64,000 nucleotides of DNA from Paracoccaceae bacterium (GCA_027486345.1 JAIXPH010000001.1:1-64000), one strand, 5' to 3'. Positions 16,468-25,587 are shown, numbered from the stretch's first letter. Notes: a model not told the origin generated them from the letters alone. Made by a program: numbers and translations.

Positions 16468-18360
16468 ATGGCATACCGTGATCTCTATGCGAAATGGCAG
16501 GCCGATCCTGAGGGCTGGTGGATGGAAGCGGCAGGGGCCGTCGACTGGGTCCAGAAGCCTTCGCATGCCCTCAACGCCACCCGTGCGCCCTTTTTCGAAT
16601 GGTTCACCGATGCGCAGGTCAACACCTGCTGGAACGCGGTGGACCGGCATGTCCTCGCCGGGCGCGGCAAACAGGCGGCGATCATCCATGACAGCCCGGT
16701 GACCGGCACCAAACATGTCATCACCTATGCCGAATTGCAGGATCGCGTGGCGCGACTGGCGGGGGCCCTGCGTGCCAAAGGCGTGGAGAAAGGCGACCGC
16801 GTCATCATCTACATGCCGATGGTGCCCGAAGCGTTGGAGGCGATGCTGGCCTGTGCGCGCCTCGGGGCAATCCATTCGGTGGTGTTTGGGGGGTTTGCGG
16901 CGAACGAATTGGCGGTGCGGATCGACGATTGCACGCCCAAGGCCATCATCGCGGCCTCCTGCGGGATCGAACCGAACCGCGTGGTGCATTACAAGCCGCT
17001 GCTGGACGGGGCCATCGATATGGCCACGCACAAGCCCGATTTCTGCGTGATCTTGCAACGCGAGCAGGAGGTGGCACAGCTGGTCGAAGGCCGTGACGTC
17101 GCATGGCACAGCTTCCAATACGGCGTCGAACCGGCGGAGTGCGTGCCGGTGTCAGGCGACCACCCGGCCTATATCCTCTATACCTCGGGGACCACGGGGG
17201 CACCCAAGGGCGTGGTGCGCCCTACCGCCGGGCATCTGGTGGCTTTGGCCTGGACGATGCGGGCCATCTACAATTGTGGCGTGGGGGATGTGTTCTGGGC
17301 GGCGTCCGACGTGGGTTGGGTCGTGGGCCACAGCTACATCTGCTATGCGCCTCTGATCGCGGGCTGCACCACGATCGTGTTCGAGGGCAAGCCGGTGGGC
17401 ACGCCGGATGCGGGCACTTTCTGGCGGGTGATCGCCGAGCACAAGGTGCGGTCCTTCTTCACCGCGCCGACGGCGCTGCGCGCCATCAAGCGCGATGATC
17501 CGGAAGGGAAGCTGGTCAAGGATTACAACCTGTCCAACCTGCAGGCGCTGTTCCTTGCGGGCGAACGCGCCGACCCCGACACGATCCAATGGGCGCAGCG
17601 GCACCTGAACGTGCCGGTGATCGACCACTGGTGGCAGACCGAAACCGGCTATGCCATCGCCGCAAACCCCTTGGGGATCGAGCTGCTGCCGGTCAAGATC
17701 GGCTCGCCCTCTGTCGCCATGCCGGGCTTTGACGTGCAGGTGCTGGATGAGGGCGGACACCCCGTCGCCCCCGGCACGCTGGGTGCCATCGCGGTCAAGC
17801 TGCCCTTGCCCCCCGGCACGCTGCCGACGCTGTGGAATGCCGAGGAGCGGTTCAAGAAATCGTATCTGACGCATTTCCCCGGATTTTATGAAACCGGCGA
17901 TGCGGGCTATGTGGATGAGGATGGCTACCTTTACATCATGGCGCGCACCGATGACGTCATCAACGTCGCGGGACACCGGCTTTCGACCGGCGCGATGGAG
18001 GAAGTGCTCGCCAGTCATCATGACGTTGCCGAATGCGCGGTGATCGGCGTGGCAGATGCGTTGAAAGGCCAGTCACCGCTGGGCTTTCTGTGCCTGAACA
18101 AGGGCTGCAACCGCGACCATGCCGAGATCGTCAAGGAATGCGTGGCCCTGATGCGCGAGAAGATCGGCCCCGTCGCCGACTTCAAGCGCGCCGTCGTGGT
18201 GGACCGTCTGCCAAAGACGCGGTCGGGCAAGATCCTGCGCGGGACCATGGTCAAGATTGCCGATGGCGAGGCGTTCAAGATGCCCGCGACCATCGACGAT
18301 CCGGCCATTCTGGACGAAATCCGGACGGCCTTGCAGGGGATCGGCTTGGCAAAGGGCTGA
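16468..18360 (+). CDS. prpE: Propionyl-CoA synthetase
   Basis: Forms propionyl-CoA from propionate, ATP and CoA via propionyl-adenylate. It has 630 residues, the PrpE length. The N-terminus (YRDLYAKWQADPEGWWMEAAGAVDW, residues 3-27, shown here only in part as ACAS_N-type) precedes the P-loop YTSGTTGAPKGVV near 235-247. The WWQTETGYAIA motif near 390 and the catalytic lysine in KTRSGKILRGT near 583-593 follow. ATG 16468 lies 7 bp after GGAGGAGG (16453-16460). Paired TTTGCAAA sites upstream suggest induction by an acyl-CoA-responsive regulator. The substrate could include acrylate or other short acids. Confidence 0.93.
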   Translation: MAYRDLYAKWQADPEGWWMEAAGAVDWVQKPSHALNATRAPFFEWFTDAQVNTCWNAVDRHVLAGRGKQAAIIHDSPVTGTKHVITYAELQDRVARLAGALRAKGVEKGDRVIIYMPMVPEALEAMLACARLGAIHSVVFGGFAANELAVRIDDCTPKAIIAASCGIEPNRVVHYKPLLDGAIDMATHKPDFCVILQREQEVAQLVEGRDVAWHSFQYGVEPAECVPVSGDHPAYILYTSGTTGAPKGVVRPTAGHLVALAWTMRAIYNCGVGDVFWAASDVGWVVGHSYICYAPLIAGCTTIVFEGKPVGTPDAGTFWRVIAEHKVRSFFTAPTALRAIKRDDPEGKLVKDYNLSNLQALFLAGERADPDTIQWAQRHLNVPVIDHWWQTETGYAIAANPLGIELLPVKIGSPSVAMPGFDVQVLDEGGHPVAPGTLGAIAVKLPLPPGTLPTLWNAEERFKKSYLTHFPGFYETGDAGYVDEDGYLYIMARTDDVINVAGHRLSTGAMEEVLASHHDVAECAVIGVADALKGQSPLGFLCLNKGCNRDHAEIVKECVALMREKIGPVADFKRAVVVDRLPKTRSGKILRGTMVKIADGEAFKMPATIDDPAILDEIRTALQGIGLAKG

Positions 18361-18415
18361 GCGCCGCGTGTGGCGCTGGACGCACGCCGTGCCGCCGCAT
18401 AACCTGCGTGGCGAC

Positions 18416-18823
18416 ATGGATGCAGACGCCCCTTTGCCATCGCCCGTAGCCCCCTCAACCGCCCAGCCCGGCCTGACGCTGGACGGGGAAAGATGGGCTG
18501 CCTTGCTGGACACCGCGGGGCCGCAGGATGCGGGCTGGCTCGTCCGGCAGATTATGGCCGATCTTGACCGGATGCAGGGGGAGTTGATGGACGCCTTGGC
18601 GCAGCAAGAGCCCGCCGCGATCCGGTGCGCGAACCATGCGCTGATCGGCTTGGGCGGCACCATCGGGGCACAGGACCTGCATGAGGCCGCACTGGCACTG
18701 AACCTTGCCGTCCATCGCGGCGAGGTTGTCCCCCTCGGGCCGCTGGGCGCGGTGGTGCTGGACCGGTTGGCCGCCGTGCGGGTCGAAATCATCCGGCATC
18801 TGGCGGCATTGGACAGGGCATGA
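18416..18823 (+). CDS. Histidine phosphotransfer (Hpt) protein
   Basis: A 135-residue cytoplasmic phosphorelay protein. The phosphoaccepting His74 lies in CANHALIGLGGTIGAQ, matching the HxLKGxxxxxG pattern of Hpt domains except that Lys is replaced by Ile. The rest is predicted helical, as expected for a four-helix Hpt bundle, and residues 1-20 are Pro/Ala-rich. It overlaps the following sigma54 response regulator by 4 bp (ATGA), so the two are translationally coupled, like LuxU and LuxO of Vibrio. No hybrid histidine kinase lies in the window. The start ATG 18416 is chosen because upstream sequence overlaps prpE in another frame. Confidence 0.75.
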   Translation: MDADAPLPSPVAPSTAQPGLTLDGERWAALLDTAGPQDAGWLVRQIMADLDRMQGELMDALAQQEPAAIRCANHALIGLGGTIGAQDLHEAALALNLAVHRGEVVPLGPLGAVVLDRLAAVRVEIIRHLAALDRA

Positions 18824-20328
18824 CAGGCGGTCCCGGCGTGACGGAACGGACGGACGGCAGCGGGCGCGGCACGCCGCCCCTGCTGCTGATCGAAGACACG
18901 CCGTCGTTGCAGATGATCTACCGGTCGGTGCTGACAGCGGCCGGGCATGAGGTGCACATCGCCTCGACCGCCGCCGAGGGGTTGCAGGCCTTCAACCGCC
19001 TGTCGCCGCAAGTCGTGCTGCTGGATCTGGTCCTTCCTGACCGCGACGGGCTGGCGGTGATGCAGGATATTCTGGCCCAGCGGCCCGAGACCAATGTCAT
19101 CGTCATCACGGCCAACGCCTCAATCAACAGGGCGGTTGAGGCGATGCGCGCCGGGGCGCATGAATTCCTTGTCAAACCTTTTGACGAGACGCGGTTTCTG
19201 GGCGCTGTGGGCAACGCCATCGCCGGTCGCACCAGCCTGCGCCGCCTGACGGATGCCCTGCCGCAGGCCGTGCCCCCGGTTGCGGGGCTTGCGCTGCCCG
19301 CCAGCCAAGGCTTCATCGGCTCGTCCGAGGTGATGCGCCGGATCCATGCCAAAATCCGTTCGGTCGCGCGGTCCATGGCGACCGTGTTCATCACCGGGGA
19401 AAGCGGAACGGGCAAGGAACTCTGCGCCTTGGCGGTGCATGACACCTCGGCCCGTGCCTCGGGTCCTTTCATCGCGCTCAATTGCGGGGCCATCCCGCAG
19501 GACCTGCTGGAGTCCGAGGTGTTCGGCCATATGAAGGGCAGCTTCACCGGCGCGATTTCCGACAAGCCGGGGGCGGCAACGGCGGCGGATGGTGGCACGC
19601 TGTTTCTGGACGAGGTCTGCGAGATGGCCCCGGCCTTGCAGACCAAGTTGCTGCGCTTCCTGCAAACCTCAACAGTGCAGCCCGTGGGGGCGACGCGGCC
19701 GCGCAAGGTGAATGTGCGGATCGTCTGCGCCACCAACCGCGACCCGCTGGATGCCGTCCGGCGCGGCCAGTTCCGCGAGGATCTTTATTACCGCCTGTTC
19801 GTGGTGCCGATCCACATGCCGCCCCTGCGCGAGCGGGGTGACGATGTGGTGGAGATCGCGGAGGCCGCGCTGTCCCGCTTTGCCGAAGAGGAAGGCCGCC
19901 GCTTCGACGGCCTGTCGGAAGAGGTGAAGGACCTGTTCCGTCGCCTGCCCTGGCCCGGCAACGTGCGGCAGGTGCTGAACGTGATCCGGCACGTCGTGGT
20001 GCTGAACGACGGCGGGCGGGTGACCTTGGACATGTTGCCCGACACGCTGGAACGGGAAACCGTCGCCGCGACCGGATTGCCATCGCAGGAGAGCCACGGG
20101 CAGGGCCTGCCGCCCCCCGTCCGGCCGGGTGGGACCTCGACCGCTGCGGCGGCACAGGGCGCCCCCCTCGGTCTGGAAGGCCTGATCGGGAGGCCGCTCG
20201 CGGACATCGAACGCGCGGTGATCGAGGCCACTCTTGCCCATTGCGACGGCTCGGTCCCACGCGCGGCCCGGATGCTGGCCCTGTCGCCCTCCACTCTGTA
20301 TCGGAAGTTGGAGGCGTGGAAGGATTAG
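18820..20328 (+). CDS. Sigma54-dependent response regulator, LuxO/NtrC type
   Basis: A 502-residue DNA-binding transcription activator. The receiver domain (about 20-135) has the acidic pair Glu25-Asp26, phosphoacceptor Asp69, Thr97 and Lys119. The AAA+ sigma54-interaction domain (about 165-390) has Walker A GESGTGKE (193-200), the sigma54 loop as GSFTGA (240-245, Ser instead of the usual Ala) and Walker B FLDE near 265. A C-terminal Fis-type helix-turn-helix lies at about 470-500 (SVPRAARMLALSPSTLYRKL). Retention of the loop argues that it works with sigma54. It should receive phosphate from the overlapping Hpt protein. Targets are unknown. Its 3' end overlaps the convergent orphan gene by 4 bp. 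Confidence 0.9.
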   Translation: MTGGPGVTERTDGSGRGTPPLLLIEDTPSLQMIYRSVLTAAGHEVHIASTAAEGLQAFNRLSPQVVLLDLVLPDRDGLAVMQDILAQRPETNVIVITANASINRAVEAMRAGAHEFLVKPFDETRFLGAVGNAIAGRTSLRRLTDALPQAVPPVAGLALPASQGFIGSSEVMRRIHAKIRSVARSMATVFITGESGTGKELCALAVHDTSARASGPFIALNCGAIPQDLLESEVFGHMKGSFTGAISDKPGAATAADGGTLFLDEVCEMAPALQTKLLRFLQTSTVQPVGATRPRKVNVRIVCATNRDPLDAVRRGQFREDLYYRLFVVPIHMPPLRERGDDVVEIAEAALSRFAEEEGRRFDGLSEEVKDLFRRLPWPGNVRQVLNVIRHVVVLNDGGRVTLDMLPDTLERETVAATGLPSQESHGQGLPPPVRPGGTSTAAAAQGAPLGLEGLIGRPLADIERAVIEATLAHCDGSVPRAARMLALSPSTLYRKLEAWKD

Positions 20329-20690
20329 GCGCCCAACCGCGCGCCATCACCTGCGGGGTGGGAATCGGCAGGCTTGCCTAGTGCCAAAAGGAACAGGCCA
20401 TAGACAGCGTCAGACTGTCCCGGACCGGTTCGCTTTTGCCGGGCCAGTTCGGACAAATCCGGAACAAGCGGGCCAATGTGGATCACGCACCATTCGGCGA
20501 TGACCTCGACATCGTACTCCTGCAACCATGTGCCTGCCGCCCAAGTGTCAAGATAACGCTCCAGCGCCGCAATAAACACCTGATCGCCATTTGGCAGTGC
20601 CGCAACACGGCGCAATTCATCCCGATCCGATGGACGGAATTGATGGAAGCGATAGGTCAGGGCATCGGGCGAGGGCAGGAGAAGCGACAA
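20325..20690 (-). CDS. Hypothetical protein, second gene of an orphan pair
   Basis: I do not recognise a family. The protein has 121 residues starting at TTG 20690. This start is chosen because AGGGAGG lies 5 nt upstream and immediately overlaps the stop of the preceding gene. The open frame upstream to 20741 would run deep inside that gene. The sequence is soluble, with no signal peptide and no membrane segment (LSLLLPSPDALTYRFHQF ... VEVIAEWCVIHIGPLVPD). The short soluble form, coupling to an equally unfamiliar partner and modestly lower GC suggest an accessory pair such as an effector/immunity or toxin/antitoxin set, but there is no direct evidence. Confidence 0.6.
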   Translation of the reverse strand: MSLLLPSPDALTYRFHQFRPSDRDELRRVAALPNGDQVFIAALERYLDTWAAGTWLQEYDVEVIAEWCVIHIGPLVPDLSELARQKRTGPGQSDAVYGLFLLALGKPADSHPAGDGARLGA

Positions 20691-20700
20691 AGTGACCTCC

Positions 20701-21279
20701 CTAGGCGGTGCGAATGTCGTCGAAACCGACATCATTGCCAAGCATCGATTGAAAATATGCCAAGACTTCGGCGATCTGTTGCCGGGAAGGCGGCATGTGA
20801 CGGCAGTAACGACCGGATTTTACGTTTACGAACCAACGAAAGCCGTCGGACCGGAGATCGAGAAACAGCTCTCCGGCGACACGCGCGGCGGCACCATCGA
20901 TCAAGGTAGGATGGCCAAGCTTCTTTTCGTGCACCGGATGCGAAGGGAAGCCACGGCGGCGCGGGTGGCCGGACATATCCATCCCTTCGGGCAGTTCGGC
21001 CAATTCCTCGACGCAGAGGCGGATTGTTCCCTTGGTCTCCATCGCCCAAAGAAATGTCACACTGCGGGCCATGCCATGCAAAAGCGGCGTGTCCATCTGC
21101 CACGCAAGGCTCCGCAGCCGTCGCCCTACCGCCTTGGTCAGCGCGCTATTGGAACGGGCGCTGCGCCCCACTTCCCATGGGTCCACCTTCAAGGGTGGGC
21201 GCGGAACTCCAAAACGATCATCCAAAGACACGAAGCGGATACCAACAAAAACCACCTGAAGGCGAACGATAGAAGCCAT
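20701..21279 (-). CDS. Hypothetical protein, first gene of an orphan pair
   Basis: I do not recognise a family. The protein has 192 residues from ATG 21279, with CAGGAG just upstream but very close; a TTG at 21294 is an alternative. It is soluble and basic with His and Cys in the second half (GHPRRRGFPSHPVHEKKLGHP; SGRYCRHMPPSRQQ), and ends FQSMLGNDVGFDDIRTA. A WQMDTPLLHGMARSVTFLWAM stretch near 60 is the most hydrophobic part but too polar for a sure membrane helix. It lies 30 bp from the end of nadK in the same direction, so it may be read from the nadK promoter. It is coupled to the 121-residue gene downstream. Confidence 0.6.
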   Translation of the reverse strand: MASIVRLQVVFVGIRFVSLDDRFGVPRPPLKVDPWEVGRSARSNSALTKAVGRRLRSLAWQMDTPLLHGMARSVTFLWAMETKGTIRLCVEELAELPEGMDMSGHPRRRGFPSHPVHEKKLGHPTLIDGAAARVAGELFLDLRSDGFRWFVNVKSGRYCRHMPPSRQQIAEVLAYFQSMLGNDVGFDDIRTA

Positions 21280-21324
21280 ACTCCTGAGGGTCAAGGCAGG
21301 TGTCTGCGTCGTCCGTCCAGACTG

Positions 21325-22092
21325 TCAGGTGAACTGCTCGTTGATCAAACGCTCCTCCAGCCCATGGCCGGGGTCGAAGAGGATGCGGTGGGCGACGTTC
21401 GGTTCAGAGCGGATTTCCACCCATGCCACGTTGCGCACCGATTGGCGGCTGTCGGCATCGGCCATGACGGGGCGCTTTTCGGCCTCCAGCACGTCAAAAC
21501 GCACCACGGCGGATTTGGGCAGTAGGGCCCCGCGCCAGCGGCGCGGACGAAAGGCCGCCATCGCCGTGAGGGCTAGGATATCGGCCCCGATGGGCAGGAT
21601 GGGACCGTGGGCGGAGTAGTTGTAGGCGGTCGATCCGGCGGGCGTGGCGACCAAGGCACCGTCGCAGACCAGCTCGTCCATCCGCACCGTACCGTCGACG
21701 CTGATCCGCAACTTGGCCGCCTGCGGACCGGCGCGCAGAAGCGCGACCTCGTTGATCGCCAATGCCTCGGACCGCTGACCATCCAGCGTCTGGGCGCGCA
21801 TCACCAAGGGGTTGATCGTGGCCTGTTCCGCCGCTTCCAGCCGGGCGGGCAGATCCTCGAGCGAATAGGCGTTCATCAGGAAACCGATGGTGCCGCAATT
21901 CATGCCATAGACCGGCACCCCCTTGGCCTGCGTCTCGTGCAGGGTTTGCAGCATGAAGCCGTCGCCGCCCAAGGCCACCACCACATCCGCGGCGAAGGGG
22001 GCACATTGACCGTGCAGCGCCGTCAGCGTGGCCAGTGCCTCGGCCGCCGCAGGGGAGCCGCTGGACAGAAAGGCGATGTTGTCGAAACGCAT
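21325..22092 (-). CDS. nadK: NAD kinase
   Basis: Phosphorylates NAD to NADP. It has 255 residues, the short alphaproteobacterial form. The GGDGF motif (LGGDGFMLQ) lies near 44-52, NCGTIGFLMN near 72-81 and TPAGSTAYNYSAHGPILP near 151-168, all diagnostic of NAD kinases. ATG 22092 (MRFDNIAFLSSG) is chosen over an in-frame start 48 bp upstream. It is divergent from glyA, with a 231-bp gap that holds the glyA palindrome. Its NADPH role fits neighbouring folate and malic-enzyme functions only loosely. Confidence 0.95.
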   Translation of the reverse strand: MRFDNIAFLSSGSPAAAEALATLTALHGQCAPFAADVVVALGGDGFMLQTLHETQAKGVPVYGMNCGTIGFLMNAYSLEDLPARLEAAEQATINPLVMRAQTLDGQRSEALAINEVALLRAGPQAAKLRISVDGTVRMDELVCDGALVATPAGSTAYNYSAHGPILPIGADILALTAMAAFRPRRWRGALLPKSAVVRFDVLEAEKRPVMADADSRQSVRNVAWVEIRSEPNVAHRILFDPGHGLEERLINEQFT

Positions 22093-22188
22093 GGAAAATC
22101 CCCCTGCGCCATCCTTGCGGGGGCCGGGCGGCAAACTCAAGCCCTTCGCGTCCTCGCTGTTTCCCGGTCTGAAGATTCGTCACCGGAT

Positions 22189-22204
22189 GTTTCCTATCGG
22201 AAAC
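22189..22204. promoter_or_regulatory. 16-bp palindrome upstream of glyA, shared with fhs
   Basis: GTTTCCTATCGGAAAC is an inverted repeat with one central mismatch, centred about 127 bp before the glyA ATG. It differs by one base from the perfect palindrome at 59862-59877 upstream of fhs. It is a candidate operator for a regulator of folate one-carbon genes and could also serve the divergent nadK. Confidence 0.65.
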
Positions 22205-22323
22205 TTATTTCGCGCCCGCACCTGTAGATGTCGCTTTCTTGCCTTTCGTGGCGCAAAGCCATGTTCTAGATAGCCAGCAACGCGCCCAGCCCGGCCAAAC
22301 AGCCACAGCAACAGGAGACGTCC

Positions 22324-23619
22324 ATGAACGCCCCTCACCGCGACACCGGTTTTTTCACCGAGTCCCTCTCCAGCCGCGACCCGGAACTGTTCGGCGCGGT
22401 GACGCAGGAACTGGGCCGTCAGCGCCATGAGATCGAACTGATCGCATCTGAAAACATCGTCAGCCGCGCCGTGATGGAAGCCCAAGGCTCTGTCATGACG
22501 AACAAATATGCCGAAGGCTATCCGGGCAAGCGCTATTACGGCGGCTGCCAATATGTCGATATCGCCGAAAATCTGGCGATTGAGCGGGCCTGCAAGCTGT
22601 TTGGCTGCGACTTTGCCAACGTTCAGCCGAACTCGGGAAGCCAAGCGAACCAAGGCGTGTTTCAGGCGCTGCTGCAACCGGGTGACACCATCCTTGGCAT
22701 GTCGCTGGATGCAGGCGGCCACCTGACCCATGGCGCGGCCCCCAACCAGTCGGGCAAGTGGTTCAAGGCGGTGCAATACGGTGTGCGCAAGCAGGACCTT
22801 GAACTGAACTACGATCAGGTCGCCGAATTGGCCGCCGAGCATAAGCCCAAGATGATCATCGCGGGTGGGTCTGCCATTCCGCGCATCATCGACTTTGCCC
22901 GCATGCGCGAGATTGCGGATTCGGTTGGTGCTTACCTGCTGGTCGACATGGCCCACTTTGCCGGTCTGGTGGCGGCGGGCCTGTACCCCTCGCCCTTCCC
23001 GCATGCCCATGTGGCGACCACCACCACCCACAAGACCCTGCGCGGCCCGCGCGGCGGCATGATCCTGACGAATGACGAGTCGCTGGCGAAAAAGCTGAAC
23101 TCGGCCATTTTCCCCGGCATCCAAGGCGGCCCCTTGATGCATGTGATCGCCGCCAAGGCGGTGGCCTTCGGCGAAGCGCTGCAACCCGGTTTCGTCACCT
23201 ACCAAAAGCAGGTCGTCGCCAATGCCAAGGCGCTGGCGGATGAGCTGATGAAGGGTGGTCTGGACATCGTGACCGGCGGCACTGACACGCATCTGATGCT
23301 GGTGGACCTGCGCCCGAAAGGCGTGAAGGGCAACGCAACCGAGAAAGCCTTGGGCCGCGCGCATATCACCTGCAACAAGAACGGCATCCCGTTCGACACC
23401 GAAAAGCCGACCATCACCTCGGGCGTGCGTCTGGGCACTCCGGCGGGCACGACGCGCGGCTTTGGCGAGGCGGAGTTCCGCCAGATCGCCCGCTGGATCG
23501 TCGAAGTGGTCGATGGCCTTGCTGCCAACGGGGAAGAGGGCAATGACGCGGTCGAAGCCAAGGTCAAGGCCGAGGTCGAGGCGCTGTGCCTGAACTTCCC
23601 GATCTATCCCGAGCTTTGA
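22324..23619 (+). CDS. glyA: Serine hydroxymethyltransferase
   Basis: Converts serine and tetrahydrofolate to glycine and 5,10-methylene-THF, a main source of one-carbon units. It has 431 residues. The PLP lysine lies in [14 protein letters not shown] near 231-244. The N-terminal serine-binding region ([14 protein letters not shown]) and [14 protein letters not shown] are conserved. ATG 22324 has an AGGAGAC Shine-Dalgarno at 22313-22319. A strong intrinsic terminator follows the gene. The 16-bp palindrome upstream is nearly the same as that before fhs, whose product supplies 10-formyl-THF to the same folate pool. Confidence 0.98.
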   Translation: MNAPHRDTGFFTESLSSRDPELFGAVTQELGRQRHEIELIASENIVSRAVMEAQGSVMTNKYAEGYPGKRYYGGCQYVDIAENLAIERACKLFGCDFANVQPNSGSQANQGVFQALLQPGDTILGMSLDAGGHLTHGAAPNQSGKWFKAVQYGVRKQDLELNYDQVAELAAEHKPKMIIAGGSAIPRIIDFARMREIADSVGAYLLVDMAHFAGLVAAGLYPSPFPHAHVATTTTHKTLRGPRGGMILTNDESLAKKLNSAIFPGIQGGPLMHVIAAKAVAFGEALQPGFVTYQKQVVANAKALADELMKGGLDIVTGGTDTHLMLVDLRPKGVKGNATEKALGRAHITCNKNGIPFDTEKPTITSGVRLGTPAGTTRGFGEAEFRQIARWIVEVVDGLAANGEEGNDAVEAKVKAEVEALCLNFPIYPEL

Positions 23620-23640
23620 TCAAAGCCTTGGAATGACAAA

Positions 23641-23667
23641 AGGCGCGCCACCCGGCGCGCCTTTTTT
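23641..23667 (+). terminator. Intrinsic terminator of glyA
   Basis: AGGCGCGCC (23641-23649) pairs perfectly with GGCGCGCCT (23654-23662) across an ACCC loop, followed by a run of six T. It is 21 bp after the glyA stop. Confidence 0.9.
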
Positions 23668-23685
23668 CTTTGCCTCAGCGGGATG

Positions 23686-24051
23686 TCAGTGCAGCACGCT
23701 CCAGCCCACGACGCCCAGCCCCAGCACCGCCAAGGACAAGACCGCAGAGGTGACCGAGGACAGCATTTGCGACCCAAGGCCCCCGCCCCTGACCGCTTCC
23801 AGCCGTTTGACGATCAGCCGGTAATCGCGATCGATGGACTGGTCGTCCAGCGACAGCAGCAGCTTGGGTTGCCAGGCCATCGCCTCGGCCTGCGCCAGCC
23901 GTTCGACCGCGCGCCGCAGGTCCGATGGCAGCTTGCGCCGCCCGCGTTGCAGCCGGTCCGTCAAGGTCTGGCCGCGCAGCCCGTAGCGCTTTTCCAGCAA
24001 TTCGCCCACACGGCTGGCCTTTTGGTTGATCACGAATGCATTGGTCGCCAT
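23686..24051 (-). CDS. Conserved hypothetical protein with C-terminal membrane anchor
   Basis: I do not recognise a named family. It has 121 residues. The first 90 are basic and helical (KASRVGELLEKRYGLRGQTLTDRLQRGRRKLP-type, seen at 11-42), with a hydrophobic C-terminal helix (SAVLSLAVLGLGVVGWSVL) at 101-119, giving a tail-anchored layout with a cytoplasmic domain. An AAGGGGCGG-like Shine-Dalgarno precedes the ATG. It stands alone between the glyA terminator and the divergent esterase. Similar small proteins are probably common in Rhodobacterales, but I cannot name a role. Confidence 0.65.
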   Translation of the reverse strand: MATNAFVINQKASRVGELLEKRYGLRGQTLTDRLQRGRRKLPSDLRRAVERLAQAEAMAWQPKLLLSLDDQSIDRDYRLIVKRLEAVRGGGLGSQMLSSVTSAVLSLAVLGLGVVGWSVLH

Positions 24052-24147
24052 AGCGCCGCCCCTTTAATCAATGCGGCAGAAATATGGCGGAATCGGCGGG
24101 TTCCGCAATCGCTGGATTGGCAACGAAGAGGGCGCTAAAGGGAAACA

Positions 24148-24948
24148 ATGCTGAATCTGTTGCATCACCCCGCCGCCGCGCCTTCGGGCAAGCCCCCGCT
24201 TCTGATCGTGCATGGCCTGTTTGGCTCTGGCCGGAACTGGGGTGTCATTGCGCGCAGGCTGGCCGACAGCCGGGATGTGGTGGCGGTGGACCAGCGCAAC
24301 CACGGGTCTAGCCCGTGGTCGGATCGCCACGATTACCCCGCGATGGCCGATGATCTGGCGGAAGTCATCGGCCACCTGGGCGGGCAGGCCGATGTTCTGG
24401 GCCATTCGATGGGTGGCAAGGCCGCGATGCAACTGGCGCTGACCCAAGCCGCGTTGATCCGCCGGTTGGTGGTGGCCGATATCGCCCCGGTCGCCTATGG
24501 CCATGACCAGACCCGCCATATCGACGCGATGCGCGCGTTGGACCTGACCGGCGTGACGACGCGGGGAGAGGCCGACCGCCGCCTGACCGCAACGGTGGAG
24601 GACGAAGGGTTGCGTGCCTTTTTCCTCCAATCGCTGGACCTGAAAGCGCCGGGGGGACCGCGATGGAGGCTGAACCTTGACGCGCTGGAGGCGTCGATGC
24701 CCGCCATCGTCGGCTGGCCGGGAACGCAGGGCATCTTTACAAGACCGACCCTGTTCCTGAGCGGTGGGGAAAGCCACTATGTGAAGCCGGAATATCGCGA
24801 CACCATCCGCGCGCTGTTCCCGGCGGCCCGCTTTGCCAGGATTCCGGGGGCGGGACATTGGCTGCACGCCGAAAAGCCCCGCGAATTCGAGGAAACCGTC
24901 CGTGTCTTTCTGGACGCGCCCGAAAGGGACGCGTCCAGCGCCGGGTGA
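24148..24948 (+). CDS. Alpha/beta-hydrolase esterase, YbfF-like
   Basis: A soluble 266-residue alpha/beta hydrolase. The oxyanion motif VHGLFGSGRNW lies near 23-33, the nucleophile elbow GHSMGG at about 89-94 and the catalytic His in AGHWLHAEKP near 234-243. The family acts on short-chain acyl esters or acyl-CoA thioesters. The substrate is unknown. It is convergent with the cytochrome b561 gene, 12 bp away. ATG 24148 lies close to the start of the conserved region. Confidence 0.85.
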   Translation: MLNLLHHPAAAPSGKPPLLIVHGLFGSGRNWGVIARRLADSRDVVAVDQRNHGSSPWSDRHDYPAMADDLAEVIGHLGGQADVLGHSMGGKAAMQLALTQAALIRRLVVADIAPVAYGHDQTRHIDAMRALDLTGVTTRGEADRRLTATVEDEGLRAFFLQSLDLKAPGGPRWRLNLDALEASMPAIVGWPGTQGIFTRPTLFLSGGESHYVKPEYRDTIRALFPAARFARIPGAGHWLHAEKPREFEETVRVFLDAPERDASSAG

Positions 24949-24960
24949 AGCGGCCGTCGT

Positions 24961-25452
24961 TCAGTCAGCCGCGCGCTTCATGCGCAGCAGCAGACCGTCC
25001 TTCAGGATGAACTGGTGATAGAGCGCGCCCAGCACATGCAGGGCCACAAGGATGATGAAGGCGGGTTTGGCCAGGCTGTGAAGGTCGCCCGCCTCTTCGC
25101 TGCCGCCGAACCATGCGAACAGGCCGACCGCCGGCACAGCGAGCATCAGCACGTAAAGGATGCCGTGGGTCGCCTTGGCCAGAAGGGCCTGAACCGCGCT
25201 TTCCCCGGTCGGGGCCGCAGGAACGCCACGGCCAAACCGCAGGGCAAGCCGCCAGACCGCGAACAACAGCACGCCGACACCGGCGAGGATATGGGTGATG
25301 GCGGCCAAATCATAGCTGGCCACGCCCGACTCGAGCATGGCGTCGAAGGCGGAACCGATCTCTTCGCCGAAGATCAGTTGGAAAATGATCAGGGCGGCAA
25401 CGTTCCAGTGCAGTCTGATCTGGGTGCGGGAATATCCGGCGGGGGTGGGCAT
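24961..25452 (-). CDS. Cytochrome b561, bacterial type
   Basis: An inner-membrane di-haem cytochrome of 163 residues with four hydrophobic helices. His residues are placed in helices 1 (IRLHWNVAALIIFQLIFG), 2 (LAAITHILAGVGVLLF), 3 (ATHGILYVLMLAVPAVGLFAWF, with His near 92) and 4 (IILVALHVLGALYHQFIL), enough for two haem sites. Such proteins move electrons from quinol or superoxide in the membrane. The partner is not visible. Downstream of it is the convergent esterase. Confidence 0.88.
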   Translation of the reverse strand: MPTPAGYSRTQIRLHWNVAALIIFQLIFGEEIGSAFDAMLESGVASYDLAAITHILAGVGVLLFAVWRLALRFGRGVPAAPTGESAVQALLAKATHGILYVLMLAVPAVGLFAWFGGSEEAGDLHSLAKPAFIILVALHVLGALYHQFILKDGLLLRMKRAAD

Positions 25453-25587
25453 AGGTCTTCTCCGGTTGCGCGGCTGACGGTGCCGTTCAAGGTGACACGT
25501 CCGTCACGGCCGCTTCCGTCGCAGTAAAATCGCCGCACCGCCCGACACAAGTCCGCATGCGGCCGCATGGGTCAAATGACCCGTTGT

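Noticed and set aside
20740-21300. Plus-strand frames over the orphan pair (for example 20692-21525)
   Set aside because: The minus-strand genes have better starts (AGGGAGG before TTG 20690) and protein-like composition, while the plus frame runs on into nadK antisense.
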